Source: Symbiodinium sp. CCMP2592
Taxonomy: Eukaryota > Sar > Dinophyceae > Suessiales > Symbiodiniaceae
Direction: 5' to 3'
NCBI GenBank assembly: GCA_905221615.1
Contig: CAJNDT010003223.1
Location: 310,001-374,000, forward strand
Length of the DNA: 64,000 nt
This document shows, piece after piece, positions 42,785-54,443 of the stretch. Position 1 is the stretch's first letter. Each line of letters opens with the position of its first letter. A model generated the notes under the pieces. It ran no database searches, was not told the DNA's origin, and saw only the letters and a list, made by a program, of their open reading frames with translations. The translations under genes and the position numbers were made by a program.

Positions 42785-43739
42785 GGGTTTAGGGTTTAGG
42801 GTTCACCTTTCAGAGATCTATAGTGGTGTCATACAAGGGCTCCTTTAGGCGTTCCTTCCAGGGTTCTTGGGATCTTGAAGGGCTGCTTTAAGGGCTCCTT
42901 TAAGGGTTTAGGGTTCAGGGTTGAGGGTGTTTAGGGATTATCACTTGCAGGTCTTCTTTCCAAGCTGTGGGTTACGGTTCTATATGGTTAGGGTTCACAT
43001 TCGCACGGGGCTTATTGCCGACCCCCCAGAACTGGGGCCTAAGAATCTAAACAGGGTTTTGGTGTAGATTCCCGTATAAATATGTAGGGACCATACTGGG
43101 ACACTGTGGCTGATTATTCATCCCATTCCGTTGCCCGAAAAATCCGAATCTCGACCCCACTCCGAAATCGCTGGGGCATGGGCCCACTGGCGCTCTCCCA
43201 CTTGTCCAAGGCAGCGTCCATTCTGCGTGCAGAGCTTGGCGTTTCTTGCGGGAGTTTAGAGTTTACGGGCTTCAAACGTAGGAGGTTTGAAAGATAACCG
43301 CACCGCCATAGCCGGAACCCTGAAAAGTATGCTACGCTGCAGACACAAGAAGCAAACAACCGGAAGTGCCCACGGAGGTGCCAAGTTGGGAGGACTTCTT
43401 AGCTCTCAAGAACTGTCGGGTTCAAGGTTCATGCATGGTCCGAAAAAGACATGCGGCTGTCTGCCGCAAACCACAAACTACACACAACCTTTGGGCCCTA
43501 AACCCAAGACACTGGACCCAAACCCTCGGCCCGAAGTCCCGAAAACGAAAAACCCACAAACAGGAATCCAAGAACGCCTGCTGCCCTAAGGCCCAAAACA
43601 CCAACAGTGCTAACTCAAGACCCAACGCCAAAAAACGGAGTGCGGCCTTTACGCCACCACTGCATTCCTGGCTTTCAAGGGTTTTTGAGACTGTAGGGCT
43701 TCGGGCTACGGGCTTGGGCCTTGATGGGTGTAGGTGTTG

Positions 43740-43880
43740 GGATTTAAGGGACTAGGGGTTTAGGGTTTAGGGGCTTCGGGTTTAGGGGTTTAGGGATTTA
43801 GGGGATTAGGGGTTTAGGGTTTAGGGCCTTCGGGTTTAGGGGTTTAGGGATTTAGGGGATTAGGGGTTTAGGGTCTAGGG
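43740..43880. repeat. TTTAGGG array
   Basis: A ~72-bp unit of TTTAGGG variants with GGGCTTCGGG or GGGCCTTCGGG repeated twice. Confidence 0.8.
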
Positions 43881-43970
43881 CTTTGGTCTGAGGACTTTAA
43901 GACTTACGCTGTAAGGATCCCAGGCTTGGGTTCTCGGGCTTCCGAAAGCTTTGGGGATTCTGACCTTCCT

Positions 43971-44156
43971 AGAGACTCCAACATCCCCTGATGGAGGAAT
44001 ATACCTGGGAGTTTCCGACCCTAATATATAGTACCCTAAAGAGTAGGATCCTTATTATAGGGGCCCGAAAATAAGGGGAATATACCTCAAATTGTAGTGG
44101 GAGCCCTAAACGGACTTAAGGTCGATTCCTTAATTTGGGGATATTGGAGCCTCGGG
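43971..44156. mobile_element. MITE A interrupted by a MITE B fragment
   Basis: Outer ends AGAGACTCCAACATCCCC and GATATTGGAGCCTC belong to family A. Inside, 44007-44076 (GGGAGTTTCCGACC to AAAATAAGG) is the left two-thirds of family B. GGAATATACCT occurs on both sides (43996-44006 and 44077-44087). Confidence 0.68.
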
Positions 44157-44920
44157 GTTCTCAGGCTTAGGGGCACAGGGTCATCACGTTTTGGGGTTAG
44201 GCCTTCCCAGGCTAGGATGCTCGGGTTTGGGGTCTCGGTTATTTGTGTATTGCATGCGTGGTCCTCCAGAGTTCGATGACATTATCAGATCATTATACAT
44301 GGCATGGCCTCCATAATTAGAACAAGGTTTTGGGGTGTATTATGCCACATTTATGTTGCAGACTATCGGCGGCTACTACTGATTGTTTCTCAGGCCGCAT
44401 TATGAAGCTGATTCCTTGCTAGCCGACCTCGCCTAGCTCAGTGTTCTCGTACTAACCAAGGAAGTTTAGACGATGCTCCCTTCAATACGCCCGACATCCT
44501 GACAGCGTCTTGACTCTACAGTTGAGGGTTCGGGCGCTTTCAGGATTTGGGCTGACGGTGCTTGTCAACTCCCATCCCTCGCAAAAGATAGTCATCCAAA
44601 ATGGGCTCGGAGATTCCCCTTGAATGCAGAACACAACCCAAATCCGCTTTGAAGGTGACCGTCTGCAGCCCTACAGAACGCCAAGATTGATTTTGGCATG
44701 TGAAAGATTGCACAAGCAGAGTAGAAAGGTGGCGACAGCCCATCGAATGATGTCACTACACAGCCTGTTCCTCAGCTCCAACATTGCGCCACACAGATGC
44801 GAGATGAAGAGAGATCTTCTATCAGTGAGCCCAAGGCGTTAAGCCCGTTCACACTTCCATAGTTTAATTTAATGCGAAAATCAGAAACTGTGGGAAGTAA
44901 GCAAATGGAAAGTAACATGC
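44157..44920. other. No recognisable gene
   Basis: Unique sequence with a family H fragment at 44291-44340; overlapping 67-72-codon frames at 44540-44842 on both strands are unrecognised. Confidence 0.4.
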
Positions 44921-45013
44921 AGGAGCCTTGATAATTAGAATTGGGTTTGGATGGTATATTATACTTTAGTGAGAATAAGGAACCCCAAAAAGTACAGGTA
45001 ATTATTTCGGCCC
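44921..45013. mobile_element. MITE-like family H copy
   Basis: AGGAGCCTTGATAATTAGAA to TAGGTAATTATTTCGGCCCT; core TTATACTTTAGTGAGAATAA. Confidence 0.5.
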
Positions 45014-45565
45014 TCTCTCCGGGTCAACCCGAGCCACCTTCGGGTGCTGGACCCACGTCCGGAAGTAGTACCAGTCCCGCTTCCATGTGAAGGAACTGAG
45101 CCGACGCAGGAAAAATTTCGGAGGCCAGGCCTTCGGGCTTAAGGTTTTCTTGTTTTTTTGCGGGCCTTTTCCGACTGCAGGTACCAGAAGGAATACCTTA
45201 CCAGGTGGAGGCTTAAGGTTTGTGGTTTAGGGGTTCAGAGGTTTAGGGCTGAGGGTGCTGTTCGTCGAGGCCCTGCACCAGGCAGATTTTTCCCTTATTC
45301 ACAAAAGACTATACTAAACCCGAGAAGTGGTGTCAAGAATGGCCCACGTCTGGGATTTTGTGGTTGACCTGCACCCAAGAAACCTACTATTTTTTAGCTC
45401 CTTCATATGATTTCTTTACATAAATCTTTAAAACCGTAGGCTTTATGGGGTTAACGGAGGGCCTAGGGTGGAGGATCCCCTTTGGTTGTCCGTGCTAAAG
45501 GCAAGGTCGAGCATGCTTTGTGATCCAGCAGGCTCAGGATCCCACGTAGTCGTTGTCGAAAAAAT

Positions 45566-45770
45566 GTTTCCGAAAATAGGGGACCCTAATATAGTACCCT
45601 AAACTCTCTTCTCCAATAACCAGGCCCAAACAAAGTTCAAACTTTTTAAGCTAGACCAAATATGTAAAGCCAAAAAGTTTAAAGTTCTCCAATAGGCTAA
45701 GTAAGTAAATAGCAGGATCCTTATTAGAAGGACCCCAAAGTAAGGTACCCCTAGTTTCTGGAAACTCCCA
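45566..45770. mobile_element. MITE B carrying inserted element G
   Basis: GTTTCCGAAAATAGGGGACC to TTTCTGGAAACTCCC is family B. Element G (45604-45705) sits at its centre with TAAA on both sides. Removing G restores the normal family B core spacing. Confidence 0.78.
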
Positions 45771-48350
45771 ACTTGTTTCCGATCTCACTGCACCGCGGAG
45801 GTCCGTCAAAGTTTGAGACAGGAAGGAGGCTCGGGAAACCAGATTGAACCCTAAACCCTTATCAAAACCCAAGGTGTCACTGTCTTGTGGCCGCGGGCTT
45901 TTGAAATACAGGTCCCATCTGACATGGTTTCTGAAAACCCCTAAACCCTGAACCCCCACCCCTAAAATGGCTTGGCAACCGAACACACTCGAAAAAACGA
46001 GAGAAAGCCCAAACCGCGGTCTAGGGGTTTAGAAAATCAAAAAGGCTTTCAATGCTAAAGCTGATATTGGCACTGAGGCCTCCTTGGCCTTGCAGTGCGC
46101 CGTTGTTTCCTTTAGTGGAACCCTTAAGAAAGAACTCTCATGGGGCCTTTCATGACCTTCAAGGGTTTCGAAAAGGGACATCCTTAAGGTTCATGATCTG
46201 GGCGGCAATACGATCCCCTAAACTTTGGCTTAAACCCTTTGAAGTTCAGGATTGAGAGATTAGGGGTTTGAGGAGTTGGGATAAGGGGCTTAACTTAGGG
46301 GTTTAGGGTTTAGGCTGAAACCCTAAGTTGTAATCTGCCTCGGGTTTCAGGAGCTGAGGATTGGGGGCTTTGTTAATCTCGGGTCTAGGCTTCAGGGAAC
46401 CAGGCCCGGGCCTACGCTGGGCCTACACCCAGCTGGAAACAAAGACAAGGAAACCCCAAGCATCTGCACTCGCTGCTGCTGTTGGATAAAGTTCTCTGCC
46501 TCGGTAACTTTCTGCCAAACGGGCCATTGTTCTTCAGTACCTTCCTGCGGGAGCCAACGGTCCATCGTCCAGAGTCATGTCCGGGTCATTCGAGCTAGTA
46601 TGGTGTCCTTCGTCGTTTTTTGGCAAGGGACTAACACCGAATGCGAGATGCTGGACGTAGTGTTGCGGCCTGGCATTTCTCCCAGCTCGCACGAAGACTC
46701 AGCATCACAAGCAGAGTCCTGGCCAGGCACACACGTTTTCCAAACCCACAATTGCACCACGTAACGCAGTACTCCGACCTAGACTTAGACAGATTGAAGA
46801 AGCTGTTGGCGTATAGTAACTTATTGTTTGAATATGAAAAGTCGCAAGGATGTATATATTGCTAGCTATCGAGCCTCCTTTTTGTACGACAGAGCCAACC
46901 TCCAACAATAATCATATAGAAAACCTACAAACCCAACCCCCCCCCCCCCTTGCTGCCCAATCGTTCAAGCTCTTCCTGGGTATCCGACTTTTGCGGCTCC
47001 AACGGATTGCTGAAGTTGAAGACCTGGGCGCATATTTCGGAGCTTAGGGCTTCGGGTCTTGTGTTCATGCGGTGGAGAACCGAGGACTCTGAGATGCGAT
47101 CCTCAGTGGGCACCATCAGGGCATCACAAGCACATGCGCCCGAAGTTTTTTGGTAAGGGCAGTGTGTTCTTGACTTCCCACCACCTGGTCTTGGATAAGC
47201 CTGCTGATGATGATGATGCTGATGATGACGATGGTGAATGGTGAGGATGAGGACGAGGAGGATGACGATGATGACGGCGGGTAATGATCATGATGGTCAT
47301 GGAGTCATAGTCGTGGTCGTGGTACTAGTCGTGGTTGTGGTGGCAGTCGTGGTCTCGGTCATGGTCATGGTGAAGAAGAAAATGGTGATGATTATTAACT
47401 TTGGTCAACCTCATGATGAGGCTTGGCGTTAAATTTTCAATCCTCCGCGTATGTTTCATGTTAGCAAGTTCGCGCTTCGAAACATGGTGAATCTGGAAAA
47501 CGGGAGCCTGGTTCAAAGTTAAGGCACAAGTTGGATGGTTGAGACCTTTTGAGGGTTGTGCGTTTTCAAGGGCGATCGGCTCGCGAAAACCTTACACCCT
47601 CAACCCTTCAAGACTAGGAACCTCCAACCCGAAGCCCTAAAGACTCTGCAAAACTGCATGCCCTGGAAAGCGCCGCCCGCCAAGTGCGTGGAGAACTACG
47701 AACGCTTGATCCACAGGGTCTGCTTTGTAAAACAGACGCCTTTAAAACCTTGTAACGACTAACCTCCTCGAACAAGCCGAGGACTGTGCCATGATTGGCC
47801 CTGTGCGGTCGCTGGCCTAGCCAGATTCATGAAACCCTATAGGCCGAGATTTTCGATATGTGTGTGGGTGTCTGTAAAAACATCTGTGTATATTTGTCAT
47901 ACAGATGTACATGCGTATGTGCACACACCTTTACATACATACGTATGTGGAGAAAAAAATGCTACCCGCCTCTAAAGCCCCACATTCAACAGAAACCCAA
48001 CATCTGTCTCCTTGTCAGAAAACAACTCCGGTGATGTCTTCCTCTTATAGGATCGTGGAAGATTCAGGATATTGTCTCTTTGAGGCCCGAATCCAGTTCA
48101 AAACTAAACCTGTCTTATGCCGTCAGAGGGTCTTCATCATTATTCTTTAACCGAAACCGTATGGTTCTGAACAGACAAAGAGACTGCAGATTCAGAGCAA
48201 GAAACAGTAAAAAGGTGATCGTTATTGAAACCTTCCCTAGGTGTCATCTTGAAGAAGATGCCCCGGACGCGGTGGACAATAGAGCCTGAACTGAGACGCT
48301 ACATCCCATAGCACCCTGGTTCTGATGTGTTTTGATAATGTAGACTGATA
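45771..48350. other. Largely gene-free interval
   Basis: Scattered CCCTAAA motifs to 46330, a C12 run at 46938-46949, GATGAT/GACGAG trinucleotides at 47195-47390 and GTGT/ACAT dinucleotide runs at 47870-47950. Short frames at 46575-46865 and 47905-48289 are unrecognised. Confidence 0.45.
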
Positions 48351-48840
48351 TGAAAGTCTAGTACGGAAAGCAAGAAAGCAGGATAGAACTAAGTGAGCAT
48401 CCATCCGGACGTGTGCCAATACGACGAGGCCACTCGGTGGCAGTAGGGTCGATCGCATAACTGAAGATCAACGCAGCAATCTTTGCTGGTGCTTTCCCCA
48501 CAAACGAAGCCGGCATGTTGCAAACAGTGGCCAAATTGGACGAATTGCTCACTAGCTGATCCAGTATGCTGCGGAAACCAAAAGTGTTCTGGAACGTACT
48601 TCTTCAGTCTACAGATTGCGTGTACGCGAGTTTCGAAGCAATCTGAGAATAAGATATGCACGGGTCTGCGGTATAGCGTAAGCTTGCACCGCAATCATAA
48701 GCATACCAGGCTAGGACTGAACCGGATAATGACATCAAAACCACAAGTACGGTTGCTTCTGCAGGAACACTCAACGAAACGGTTTTGGCACCAACGAGCT
48801 TCGTGATGTTCTGGCTGCACAGCATACTGCAGTGCAGCCA
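48350..48840 (-). pseudogene. Coding-like fragments 3' of the Merlin relic
   Basis: Minus-strand frames alternate, with coding-like pieces such as TVLVVLMSLSGSVLAWYAYD, FETRVHAICRLKKYVPEHFW and PAKIAALIFSYAIDPTATEW. No single frame or clear splice solution. It may be the transposase C-terminus region or a separate decayed gene. Confidence 0.3.
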
Positions 48841-49560
48841 CAAGTCTTCGCTGTTATGCCCATATTTACTCGTATTGTGCAGATCGACGCTTGGCTCTCA
48901 GAGCCTTGTTTGTCGTACGACAGCTCTGGTTGAAAATAGCTCGGTCTTTCAGAAACCGCCATGCGCGATCAATGGTTTCGATACTTGCCATCCACGTTGA
49001 TTTACCCTCTGCTCGACATGAACGACGCGATCATGAACGATTCCACCGATCTCAAACTTGTACGACTTTGCGGAATCAGTGTGGAGAACACCCCGACGAT
49101 TGTGCAGGAGTTTGTTGCCGAGCGCCTTCCACTCCAGCTTCCTGATGGCTCCAAGTCCCGGCGCTCGCTTGACCGCTAGTTTGGGGTCCAAACGACAAAG
49201 CGCGAGAGTCTGAGGCTTACCACACTGCACAACACCAGCCCACTGTCCCCGCAGCCGGGTGATTGGAGATTACAGGAATATAGTATAGTGCGCATTAGTT
49301 GTTCCTAGGATATCTAAACAGAAGCCGTACGATGTACTTAAGCAGAAAGGGAATCTTTAGTATTCACGAGATGCTTCTACAGAATGTCATTGTTGATGTC
49401 GCGTCTGTCAAACCTGGCCTCGTCTGGTTCTACATCCAACCAAGTCGATGATGTTCTTCTGTTTCGTATTCCTGTCGCAAACGACGAAATTCCCGCTACA
49501 TCTCCTCAACAGCCTTATGGTTGATGTCCATCGGCATGTGAACGGTTGATTGAGGAACTC
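48840..49560 (-). pseudogene. Merlin/ISXO2-like DDE transposase, degenerate
   Basis: Recognisable blocks in family order: REFRRLRQEYETEEHHRLGW (near 49500), DVEPDEARFDRRDI with the first acidic residue (49394-49435), and QWAGVVQCGKPQTLALCRL. After those come RAPGLGAIRKLEW, VLHTDSAKSYK with the second Asp, HDRVVHVEQR, IDRAWRFLKDRAIFN and RAKRRSAQYE. These are hallmark segments of the ISXO2-like (IS1595/Merlin) transposases abundant in dinoflagellates. At least one stop lies in the N-terminal block, a frame change falls between HDRVVH and IDRAW, and a stop replaces the usual YW after SAQYE. So the copy is probably dead, although some breaks could be short introns. Confidence 0.72.
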
Positions 49561-50199
49561 GGTGCAACTTGCGCTTTCAATGGTCACCGCGGCACTGGGC
49601 GAGTTTGGAAAGCGGGTCGATGAGGAGTTTGTCACCCGACCAGAAGCTGGACGATGCTGTTGTCCGCTTTCAAAAGGTCGGAGAAGGTCCACTTCCACTT
49701 GGTCTGATCTTTACGAAGACCAGGTGGACCTACCAGGGCGTTCTCGGGGGTACATCCTTCCACGGCTTGGTTTTTGCCATGGCTGGATTTTTCCTTGCCG
49801 AGCAAGCGAGTTCCTACGAATCCTACAGGTCACTTGATGTAGGACAAGGCACACGAGAGATGTTACGAGAATGCAAACATGCGTGCTCAGAACGAAGTTG
49901 CGGCACGTCGCAAAGTCCAATTTCTGTTTTTTGCCCGCTGTGGATAGTGCATGCGGTGTGTTAGTGCCGTCGTCACGATTAGCTCTTCCTGCTCTGCCAT
50001 ACCACTTAAAAGTAGACATAAACCAATGGAATGTTTATCATAGCAATGACGTAATTATGTTGTGCTAGGCAGGTACCGGTGCAAAGCTTTCATCAAACTT
50101 GGGTAGTCATACTACGGAATCTAATCTTCGTCATTCACTTGGTCACCGAAGTCACAGACATTAGACTCTGCAGGCGAAGCAACATCCATTACTTCGGGC

Positions 50200-50640
50200 A
50201 CGTCCATACCCGGATGTGGGACCCGCTTCTCGGATGGCAAAGCGCAAGCTGCACGATCAGATAGTCCTGCTCAAACTTCTCCTGCTTGATTTTGCGTGCC
50301 GGCGTGACCGGTGCAGCAGGTGGTACCGGGGAAGGGTTGTCCGCTTCCGTGCACTCATCCACCAAGACATCCCTCAGGACTCATTTCATTCGCAAGACTG
50401 GCTTGACATCTTGCGAACGATGGCGGTAGAAGTCTTTGGCAACAACGATAAAAGCACAACGTTTGAGAATGGCCCTGATGTCGGCGCTGCAAACGTGACC
50501 CATGGCGGGCCTGATCATCTTCACGAAATAATCATGAGAGATGGATGTAGAGTCTGGGTTCGTCATCTTCGACGACAATGCGTAATTGCCCTTGGGCCAT
50601 CTTTGCAGCAGTCCACCTTTCCTTGAGGATCCCTTCGTTG
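50200..50640 (-). pseudogene. Probable N-terminal exons of the Merlin-like gene
   Basis: Minus-strand coding-like pieces WTAAKMAQGQLRIVVEDDEP, DIRAILKRCAFIVVAKDFYR, VLVDECTEADNPSPVPPAAP and PHPGMDVPEVMDVASPAES lie 0.7-1.1 kb upstream of the catalytic part. The frame alternates between them. Linkage to the transposase is inferred from position and strand. Confidence 0.35.
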
Positions 50641-50753
50641 TTTCCAACATCAAAGACCGTGTTCTTTTTCTTAATGGGTTCGAGAGAAACGTCCCCATCA
50701 TCATAAAGAGCAGGGGTAGACTTACCAAAGTAAAGGGGGAGTACCATATACAC

Positions 50754-50780
50754 ATATATATATATATATATACACACATA
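50754..50780. repeat. (TA)n microsatellite
   Basis: ATATATATATATATATATAC followed by CA-rich repeats. Confidence 0.9.
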
Positions 50781-51024
50781 TATACACGTATATGATATGT
50801 AAATGTCGATAGGTGTCTTCTGTATGTTGAGGGTTCGTGACTTCCAGTTTGGGGGGTAGGTCCTGCGAAAGCTCCTTCGGTGCAGACTTACAGAGTTGAA
50901 ACAAGCCCAGACTGTACGAGCTTTAGAGTATAGTTCGAACAGCGGTACCTCATGCCGGCAGGGTTAACTGAAGAGATTCCCAGCACCAATCATCCGAAAG
51001 CCACGCTCCAAGTTTGTGCGGTGC

Positions 51025-51140
51025 ACTAGACCCTAAATCCTAAACCCTAAAACCTTAAACCCCTAAACCCCTGCACCCTTAAAACCCCTAAACCCGTAAA
51101 GCCTAAAACCCGAAACCTTTAAACCCCTAAACCCTGGCTT
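51025..51140. repeat. CCCTAAA array
   Basis: Degenerate CCCTAAACCCC/AACCCGTAAAGCC units. Confidence 0.75.
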
Positions 51141-51227
51141 TTGGCCGAGATTAAAACCTGAAGGGTAAAACGCGAAGCCCATCAACGCCCGGAAGACCAG
51201 AAGCTACTACAGGGGCTTAAATAACTA

Positions 51228-51275
51228 TCTATATATATATATGTATACATATATATATATATATATATATGTACA
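51228..51275. repeat. (TA)n microsatellite
   Basis: Two TATATA runs around TGTATACA. Confidence 0.9.
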
Positions 51276-51370
51276 CTATATTGGGCAATTCTTATTATTT
51301 ATAGGAAAATAGGTATAGTATAACAGGCCCCGGAACTCTACTCTAAATACTAAGGTCCCAATACTAGGGT

Positions 51371-51460
51371 CTTACCTTAACCTACCCAAAACTTACTTTC
51401 TTGCAGGGTCCCTGTAAAGTTCCATATGCGGGCTGAAATCAAGAGCATACAAGAAAGGAG
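51371..51460. mobile_element. Family L element
   Basis: TACCTTAACCTACCCAAAAC with GCAGGGTCCCTGTAAAGT; matches 31123-31207. Confidence 0.5.
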
Positions 51461-51475
51461 GGCTGGCTGCAGTTG

Positions 51476-51636
51476 GGAGTTTCCGAAACTAGGGCACCCT
51501 AATATAGCACCCTAACTAGTAGGATCCTTTTTACAAGGACTCCCAAATAAGGGACCCTCATATAGCACCCTAACTAGTAGGATCCTTATTATAAGGACTC
51601 CCAAATAAGGTATCCCTAATTTTCGGAAACTCCCAT
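51476..51636. mobile_element. MITE family B with internal duplication
   Basis: GGGAGTTTCCGAAACTAGGG to TAATTTTCGGAAACTCCC. The core (ATATAGCACCCTAACTAGTA, GGATCC, TTACAAGGACTCCCAAATAA) is present twice, so the element is 161 bp instead of ~102. Confidence 0.75.
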
Positions 51637-52040
51637 TTAGAGTTTCGGGCTAAGGGTGTAAAATGCGGCCTGGCCTGCCCAGGATAGATGGTGCAGCTTT
51701 CCTGGGCAGCACAATCGAACACATTTCCAGACCTTACCTCATCGAGTTGCACCGCACAACCTATACCTCATGCTGCATGTACTCTGCGAGATGCACGAGG
51801 TGCTATACAGCATACGATAGACTGATAGCCTAGACGCTTGCAGAAAGCTAACCCGCACAACAGAAGATTCACGGGATCAACAGAAAAGGGCGCCACGACT
51901 TAGATTGCGCAAGAGAGATGATAAGACCGTTGATGCTGCCCACCGGAGGAACAGGACCTAGCAGAGCAAACGGGAGGGAGAAATCCAAAAGCAAACAGAA
52001 AGAATGAAAATAACAGACATATCTATAAATGTGTGTATAT

Positions 52041-52145
52041 GGGAGTTTCCGATTATAGGGGACCCTAAATATAGTACCCTACATAGTAGGATCCTTATTA
52101 TAAGGACCCCCAAAATAAGGTACCCCCTAATTTTCGGAGACTCCC
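52041..52145. mobile_element. MITE family B, best copy
   Basis: GGGAGTTTCCGATTATAGGG to TAATTTTCGGAGACTCCC; core TAGTAGGATCCTTATTATAA. TATAT and ATATG flank it. Confidence 0.78.
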
Positions 52146-52639
52146 ATATGTATACACACACCACACACACAGCGCACACCATGGCAAGTAAGTGCCCCCC
52201 AAGAGACCAAGTTGGGGAGGCTGTGCTCGACCAGGAAGCACTCGCTGCGACTTCCTTGCAATCGGCTCTTTTTTCTCTGAACCCTGCCCTAAACCCTAGA
52301 CCTTAGCACACCCTGTAATAGTGGCTTGAAAGGAATATAATAGGACCCGAATATAATCCTTTTTGGTCACTATTGCAGGGTTGGGGGGGTTTCTAACCTA
52401 GACCCCAAACCCTAATACCCGAAGCCTCATATCCCAAATCCTAAACCCTAAAACCCCAAAATACCCCAACCCCCAGACATTAGTCTAAAGCCCAAACCTT
52501 TATTGAGGTTTCGGGCTCATGGGACGCAAAGTCTTCGGGAGCGTTCTGTCGACCAACCCACTCAGAGCACAGCCGCCATCATAAGAACACTGGAGGGTAT
52601 CTTCTTGCATGGATTCAGCAAGATCATACACAAAGTATG

Positions 52640-52700
52640 TGGGCATGCATATATATATATATTCATATATACACATATACATATGTATACACATATTGTG
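52640..52700. repeat. (TA)n/(ACATAT)n microsatellite
   Basis: CATATATATATATATATTCA then ACATATACATATGTATACAC. Confidence 0.85.
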
Positions 52701-52845
52701 TTGCTACATGGGGACCCAGTTTCTGATGAATCATATCGGGTCCTAAGATTCCGAGTTTCTGTATGCTTAAGGCTCTGAGTTTTGGTCGTTGGGGGAGCTT
52801 CGGGTGTAGCTTCGGGTGTAACGTTCTGGGTTGCGGTTGAGGGTT

Positions 52846-52960
52846 TACTCGGAGGTTCATGGGTGGTTATAAGTGGGGTCATAAGTGCCCTAATATGGGT
52901 TATAAGTATAGTTCCCTTACTTATAACATTACTTACAACTACCCATGAACCTCCAAGTAG
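52846..52960. mobile_element. MITE family C copy
   Basis: TACTCGGAGGTTCATGGGTG / TACCCATGAACCTCCAAGTA. Confidence 0.75.
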
Positions 52961-53396
52961 GGGAGTGAGAAGATTGGAGCAGTCTGTCTCACCTCGGCTT
53001 GAATGTAATTAATTTCGGACGCCGAGCTCTGCTCACGGTTTCTGCGCCTGGAGAGAGAAGATGTGAGCAGAGCTCTCTACTTGTCACGCATTGTATTGGA
53101 ACTATCAAGGTTAACGTGTGGGATTCTCTAGGGGTCGTAATACCCCGAAAAGGCTTAAGGTGCCCTACCCTACTACCAAGGCTCTTAAGCCCAACCTGCC
53201 AGTTCGGGGGTTAGCGTTTGGGGTTTAGGGTTTAGAGGTTAGGGTTTCGGGCTTAGGGGTTTAGGGTATACACAAGGCGAAAGAGTGAAAACCTCAAGCC
53301 CATGAAGTTTGGAAATCTGAACCCTAAGCGGCTGAGGAAAAAGGAACCCTGAAGCCAAAATAGACCTCCCAAGGCATCAACCCCAAAACTCCATAT

Positions 53397-53498
53397 GGGA
53401 GTTTCCGAAATTAGGGGTACCAGAGTTGGGGGTCCCTATAATAAGGATCCTACTGATTAGGGTACCATGTTCAGGTCCCCCATTTTCAAAAACTCCCA
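53397..53498. mobile_element. MITE family B copy
   Basis: GGGAGTTTCCGAAATTAGGG to CATTTTCAAAAACTCCC, flanked by CATAT and ATATC. Confidence 0.72.
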
Positions 53499-53519
53499 TA
53501 TCCCTGAAGACCTACTATA

Positions 53520-53930
53520 GTCTGAATAAGTAGAGGAGGGTTTTGGGGCCAACTATACTATAATTCTAATCAGCAAACCCCAAGATAGTATAGGTAATTA
53601 TTAAGACCGCTGTACTAAACCCCTCTAATAATTGCCCCTTATAGTAATCCTTATAGACCCCTTTACAACGAAACCTTAAAGGAACCCTATCGCAATTACT
53701 AAGGCCCCTATAATGGAGCCTGAAACCCGAATCCATTACGCGCCTGTTGCGGCCAGCAGGAAATCCGGAGGCGCGCGGAAGGTGAAGGACTCCGACAGCT
53801 CCTGCCACGAGGGTAATATAGGGGCCTCAATACTTACCTATACTATTTTGGGTGGTTCCTTATTATAAACAAAAATAATGGGCCTTAAGACCCCATTCTT
53901 CTTAATAAGGCTCCTGTATTAGGAATCAGG
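53520..53930. mobile_element. Cluster of family H fragments
   Basis: TATACTATAATTCTAAT (53553) and TAGTATAGGTAATTATTAAG (53586) then the inverse GGGGCCTCAATACTTACCTA (53820) with CTATACTATTTTGGG, so two H elements face each other. Confidence 0.45.
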
Positions 53931-54015
53931 ATTTAGATGGATTTAGTTCAGCCCTTGGACTTTGGCTTTGGGCTTCTGGGTTGAGGTCTTCGGCTTTCTG
54001 GTCTGGGATCGGGGC

Positions 54016-54101
54016 TTCGGGTTTAGGGTTTAGGGGCTTAGGGTTTAGGGCTTAGGGTTTAGGGCTTAGGGTTTAGGGTTTAGGGTTTAGGGTTTAGGGT
54101 T
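54016..54101. repeat. TTTAGGG array
   Basis: GGTTTAGGG/GGCTTAGGG units, fairly regular; a family D fragment follows at once. Confidence 0.85.
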
Positions 54102-54178
54102 TACAGTGAAAGCCAGAAAGTTGGAATATGATTATCCTAAACCCTTTATGGTGAATTATAAGGTATCCTACCCTGAGA
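54102..54178. mobile_element. MITE family D, left part
   Basis: TACAGTGAAAGCCAGAAAGT to AAGGTATCCTACCCTGAG, matching 5380-5455; right arm missing. Confidence 0.65.
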
Positions 54179-54340
54179 TTTAGGGTTTAGATTTCGGACG
54201 TCGGGTAAATGCTGAAGCACTGGAATCCGAAGCGAGCAGGGAATTTCCGAAAATGATGGGGTGATTCCTTTAAAGGGGTCTACAAGGGTTCCTTTAAGGG
54301 TGGGTATAGGGGATCTATAGGGTATAGGGTTTAGGGTTTA

Positions 54341-54443
54341 GAGTTTCCGAAAATGAGGGGTACCTTATTTTGGGGGTCCTTATAATAAGGATCCTACTAT
54401 TTAGGGTACCATATATGAGGGTCCCCTATTTTCGGAAACTCCC
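54341..54443. mobile_element. MITE family B copy (inverse orientation)
   Basis: GAGTTTCCGAAAATGAGGGG to CTATTTTCGGAAACTCCC with AATAAGGATCCTACTATTTA core. Confidence 0.75.

Noticed and set aside
44395-44520. Possible rRNA-like segment
   Set aside because: Phrase resembling CTCAGTGTTCTCGTAC drew attention, but no flanking rRNA core could be traced.
50381-50904. Overlapping minus frames with Ile/Tyr/Val repeats
   Set aside because: The repeat part is (TA)n microsatellite; only the upstream pieces near 50400-50640 look coding.
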